Assembly: GCF_030997045.1 (NCBI RefSeq)
Contig: NZ_CP116899.1
Coordinates: 310,001 to 374,000 of the forward strand
DNA from: Microbulbifer sp. TB1203
GTDB lineage: Bacteria; Pseudomonadota; Gammaproteobacteria; Pseudomonadales; Cellvibrionaceae
Direction: 5' to 3'
DNA: 64,000 nucleotides
The position numbers and the translations under genes were made by a program. Below are positions 62,359 to 64,000 of this stretch, piece by piece (the stretch's first letter is position 1; the number at the start of each line of letters is the position of its first letter). The notes below the pieces were generated by a model, which searched no databases, was not told the origin of the DNA, and worked only from the letters and a program-made list of their open reading frames with translations.

Positions 62359-64000
62359 ATGCTAGTTCTGCGTGGTGCTCCCGCACTGTCGAAATTCCGC
62401 CATCAAAAACTGCTCAACCAACTGCGCGCCCTGCAACCGGCGATCGGTGAGGTTTACGCTGAGTTCGTCCACTTCGCCGACAGCAAAAAGCTGAACGGGA
62501 AGGAGCAGGCGCTGCTGGAGCGGCTGCTGCAGTACGGCCCCACCGAGGAAAAGCACAAGCCCGAGGGCGAACTGCTTTTAGTGGTGCCGCGCCCGGGCAC
62601 CATTTCGCCCTGGTCCTCCAAGGCCACCGATATCGCCCACAACGCAGGCCTTACACAGATCCATCGCCTGGAGCGCGGTATCGCCTACTACATTAGCGGC
62701 GTCGAATTAACAGAAGCTGAACGGGGCGAGTTGGCGATACTGCTGCACGACCGCATGGTGGAGGCGGTACTGACGGATTTCGACGCGGCCGGACAGCTGT
62801 TTCGCGAGGAAAAGCCGCGCCAGCTGACCAGTGTCAACCTGCTCGACGGCGGCCGGGAAGCGTTGGAAGACGCCAACGTGACCCTGGGCCTGGCGTTGGC
62901 GGAGGATGAGATCGACTACCTGCTCACCAGCTTCCAGGAGCTGGAACGCAACCCCACCGACGTGGAGCTGATGATGTTCGCCCAGGCGAACTCCGAGCAC
63001 TGCCGCCACAAGATATTCAACGCCACCTGGACCATCGACGGCGAGGACCAGGAGCGCTCGCTGTTCAGCATGATCAAGAATACCTACCAGAAGGGCGGTG
63101 ACAATGTGCTGTCCGCCTACGCGGACAACGCCGCGGTGGTGGTGGGCAGCGAGGCGGGCCGCTTCTACCCGGACCCGGAAACCCGCGAGTACGGTTTCAG
63201 CCGGGAGCCGATCCATCTGCTGATGAAGGTGGAAACCCACAACCATCCGACTGCGATCGCGCCATTCCCGGGCGCCGGCACCGGCGCCGGCGGCGAGATC
63301 CGCGACGAGGGCGCCGTGGGCCGCGGCTCCAAGCCCAAGGTGGGCCTGACCGGCTTTACTGTGTCCAACCTGCAGATCCCCGGCTACGAGCAGCCCTGGG
63401 AAGTGGATTACGGCAAGCCGGAGCGCATCGTCACCGCGCTGGACATTATGATCGAGGGCCCTATCGGTGGCGCTGCTTTCAACAACGAGTTCGGCCGCCC
63501 AAACATCTGTGGTTACTTCCGTACCTTCGAAGAGGATTTCGGCGGCGAGCGCCGCGGCTACCACAAGCCGATCATGATCGCCGGCGGCTACGGCAATATC
63601 CGCGAAGAGCATATTGAGAAACCGGAGTTCAAGCCCGGGGCCAAGCTGGTGGTGCTCGGCGGCCCGGCGATGCTGATCGGCCTCGGCGGCGGCGCCGCCT
63701 CCAGTATGGCCAGCGGTACCAGCTCTGAGGACCTGGATTTCGCCTCGGTGCAGCGCCAGAACCCGGAAATCGAGCGCCGCTGCCAGGAGGTGATCGACCA
63801 GTGCTGGCAGTTGGGAGACAAAAACCCCATCGCCTTTATCCACGATGTGGGTGCCGGCGGCCTGTCCAACGCCTTCCCGGAGCTGGTGAAGGACGGCGGC
63901 ACCGGCGGCAACTTTGAAATCAGAAACGTGCCCTGCGACGAGCCGGGCATGAGCCCGCTGGAAATCTGGTGTAACGAATCCCAGGAGCGCTACGTGCTGG
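62359..64000 (+). CDS. purL: PurL, phosphoribosylformylglycinamidine synthase (3' end outside window)
   Basis: Converts FGAR to FGAM with glutamine and ATP in purine synthesis; gammaproteobacterial form is one long chain of about 1300 residues. The frame from ATG 62359 (MLVLRGAPALSKFRHQKLLN) stays open to the window's end, giving 547 residues. FGAM-synthase motifs: AQANSEHCRHKIFNATW, VETHNHPTAIAPFPGAGTGA, GGEIRDEGAVGRGSKPK, and HDVGAGGLSNAFPELV. The glutaminase domain lies beyond 64000. Confidence 0.97.
   Translation, partial: MLVLRGAPALSKFRHQKLLNQLRALQPAIGEVYAEFVHFADSKKLNGKEQALLERLLQYGPTEEKHKPEGELLLVVPRPGTISPWSSKATDIAHNAGLTQIHRLERGIAYYISGVELTEAERGELAILLHDRMVEAVLTDFDAAGQLFREEKPRQLTSVNLLDGGREALEDANVTLGLALAEDEIDYLLTSFQELERNPTDVELMMFAQANSEHCRHKIFNATWTIDGEDQERSLFSMIKNTYQKGGDNVLSAYADNAAVVVGSEAGRFYPDPETREYGFSREPIHLLMKVETHNHPTAIAPFPGAGTGAGGEIRDEGAVGRGSKPKVGLTGFTVSNLQIPGYEQPWEVDYGKPERIVTALDIMIEGPIGGAAFNNEFGRPNICGYFRTFEEDFGGERRGYHKPIMIAGGYGNIREEHIEKPEFKPGAKLVVLGGPAMLIGLGGGAASSMASGTSSEDLDFASVQRQNPEIERRCQEVIDQCWQLGDKNPIAFIHDVGAGGLSNAFPELVKDGGTGGNFEIRNVPCDEPGMSPLEIWCNESQERYVL

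Overview
The window is GC-rich chromosomal DNA of a gammaproteobacterium. The peptidoglycan/division cluster running mraY-murD-ftsW-murG-murC-ftsQ-ftsA-ftsZ-lpxC, an M23 peptidase and secA-argJ-mutT, the pilBCD-coaE-yacG block, a sigma-54 pilin promoter and the sdhCDAB-sucAB-lpd-sucCD super-operon all fit the Pseudomonas/Cellvibrio/Microbulbifer part of that class. The dense dispersed repeats make me favour a Microbulbifer-like marine organism, but that is inference.

Layout. 1-10.1 kb is the 3' half of the dcw cluster; mraY loses its first codons off the left edge, and neither murB nor ddl lies between murC and ftsQ. 10.5-17.5 kb holds lpxC, a LytM-type M23 peptidase, secA, argJ and mutT. 17.6-18.2 kb is a BrnT/BrnA toxin-antitoxin pair whose toxin start is abnormal. 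18.3-25.9 kb is yacG, a small unknown gene, coaE, pilD, pilC and pilB on the minus strand, then pilA behind a -24/-12 promoter with a TfpX/TfpZ accessory gene. 25.9-31.9 kb is an accessory region: a truncated and an intact REP-associated tyrosine transposase (RAYT), a wrecked second RAYT lineage, an AT-richer three-gene operon of unknown function between the RAYT copies, a DUF4143 ATPase, an MqsA-like pseudogene and a VapBC pair. 31.9-38.0 kb is the SOS mutasome imuA-imuB-(GIY-YIG)-dnaE2 behind two LexA boxes. 38.2-40.7 kb carries dcd, an HI0933-type flavoprotein and small conserved genes. 41.3-54.6 kb is the TCA block, gltA divergent from sdhCDAB-sucAB-lpd-sucCD. 54.8-60.4 kb is mtnP followed by an arsenosugar-type cluster (arsS, TVP38-like membrane protein, mercuric-reductase-like flavoprotein, two small glycosyltransferase-type genes). 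mltF and a 3'-truncated purL close the window.

The theme tying the window together is repeats. Several families of short palindromes begin with GTAG, often sit as inverted pairs, and occur in most gaps. That matches the REP/RAYT relationship, and a RAYT is present. These repeats have entered gene structure: one supplies the ftsQ start codon and first residues, three supply stop codons (mutT, arsS, the TIGR04282-type gene), and several are translated in frame inside dnaE2.
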